Below, one piece after another: positions 5,121-5,408 of a stretch of DNA of 5,408 bases. The DNA is from Bacillota bacterium (GTDB taxonomy: Bacteria; Bacillota; Clostridia; Peptostreptococcales; Anaerovoracaceae). The stretch covers positions 1 through 5,408 of the forward strand of contig JAEXBK010000081.1 in NCBI GenBank assembly GCA_023394035.1, read 5' to 3'. Below the pieces are notes generated by a model. The model did no database searches and was not told the origin of the DNA. It saw only the letters and a program-made list of their open reading frames with translations. The position numbers were made by a program, and so were the translations under genes. The first letter of the stretch is position 1. Every line of letters begins with the position of its first letter.

Positions 5121-5408
5121 ATGAAAAAGGGAAATCCATACGGAACTCACAGAGTCATTTCACCTAAGGGCGTACTTCCACAGCCTGCAGACGTAATCGA
5201 TAACGATATGGAGATTTATGACAACGAAGTCAAGATCGCTGTTCAGACACTCAATATCGACTCAGCTTCATTCACATCGGTAGTTGATCACGCTTGCGGC
5301 AAGAAGCCTACAGCTGACCTTACTGCAGAAGATATCGAAGCAATCAAGAACACAATGCTCGGAATCGTTGCTAAAGCAGGAAAGCACAAGAACCCATGGA
5401 CAGGTTCA
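5121..5408 (+). CDS. kdd: L-erythro-3,5-diaminohexanoate dehydrogenase, N-terminal part
   Basis: The first 96 codons of kdd; the gene continues beyond the window (full family members are about 340-350 residues). The enzyme oxidises 3,5-diaminohexanoate with NAD(P)+ to 5-amino-3-oxohexanoate and ammonia, in the cytoplasm, as the third step of lysine fermentation. MKKGNPYGTHRVISPKGVLP, then NEVKIAVQTLNIDSASF and GKHKNPWTG, are the conserved N-terminal features. The start has a perfect AGGAGG site 9 bases upstream and a strong promoter. Codon use differs from the neighbours: all eight Ile codons visible are ATT or ATC, while scfB and the regulator use many ATA codons. That is usual for a highly expressed catabolic enzyme. 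The remaining lysine genes (kce, kamA, kamDE, CoA transferase) would be expected downstream but are not visible. Confidence 0.9.
   Translation, partial: MKKGNPYGTHRVISPKGVLPQPADVIDNDMEIYDNEVKIAVQTLNIDSASFTSVVDHACGKKPTADLTAEDIEAIKNTMLGIVAKAGKHKNPWTGS

Overview
The window reads as chromosomal DNA of an amino-acid-fermenting anaerobe of the class Clostridia. The first 131 bases end a SCIFF (six cysteines in forty-five residues) precursor, a peptide typical of Clostridia, followed by its radical SAM maturase. The right half carries genes for fermenting L-lysine to butyrate and acetate. GC content is moderate, and the promoters, Shine-Dalgarno sites and terminator are of ordinary low-GC Gram-positive type. 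I cannot name a genus.

Left part (1-2270, + strand): the 3' end of scfA, then scfB one base after the scfA stop, then an RluB-type 23S rRNA pseudouridine synthase overlapping scfB by 14 bases. This looks like one compact transcription unit. It ends at a strong hairpin (2230-2269) that also serves the convergent gene coming from the right.

Right part (2285-5408): kal (3-aminobutyryl-CoA ammonia-lyase) lies on the - strand. Divergent from it is a 695-residue regulator on the + strand, followed after a 180-base intergenic region by the start of kdd (L-erythro-3,5-diaminohexanoate dehydrogenase), which runs off the window. In lysine fermentation Kdd oxidises 3,5-diaminohexanoate to 5-amino-3-oxohexanoate. 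A cleavage enzyme, not in this window, converts that to 3-aminobutyryl-CoA, and Kal deaminates this to crotonyl-CoA.

The most interesting object is the regulator. Its first ~350 residues are a diverged copy of Kdd itself: 20 of 48 aligned N-terminal residues match the neighbouring kdd, without gaps. This copy is fused to an AAA+ enhancer-binding-protein domain and a TyrR/Fis-like helix-turn-helix. The copy has no recognisable glycine-rich nucleotide loop, so a retired catabolic enzyme probably acts as the ligand sensor for its own pathway. The AAA+ domain lacks the GAFTGA loop needed to engage sigma-54, and the kdd promoter looks like a good sigma-70 promoter, so this is probably a sigma-70 regulator like TyrR.

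A dyad GAAC-N8-GTTC occurs three times by eye, only in the two intergenic regions flanking the regulator gene: twice before kdd (centres exactly 32 bp apart) and once between kal and the regulator. I propose these as the regulator's operators. All operator, promoter and sensing assignments are inferences from sequence.
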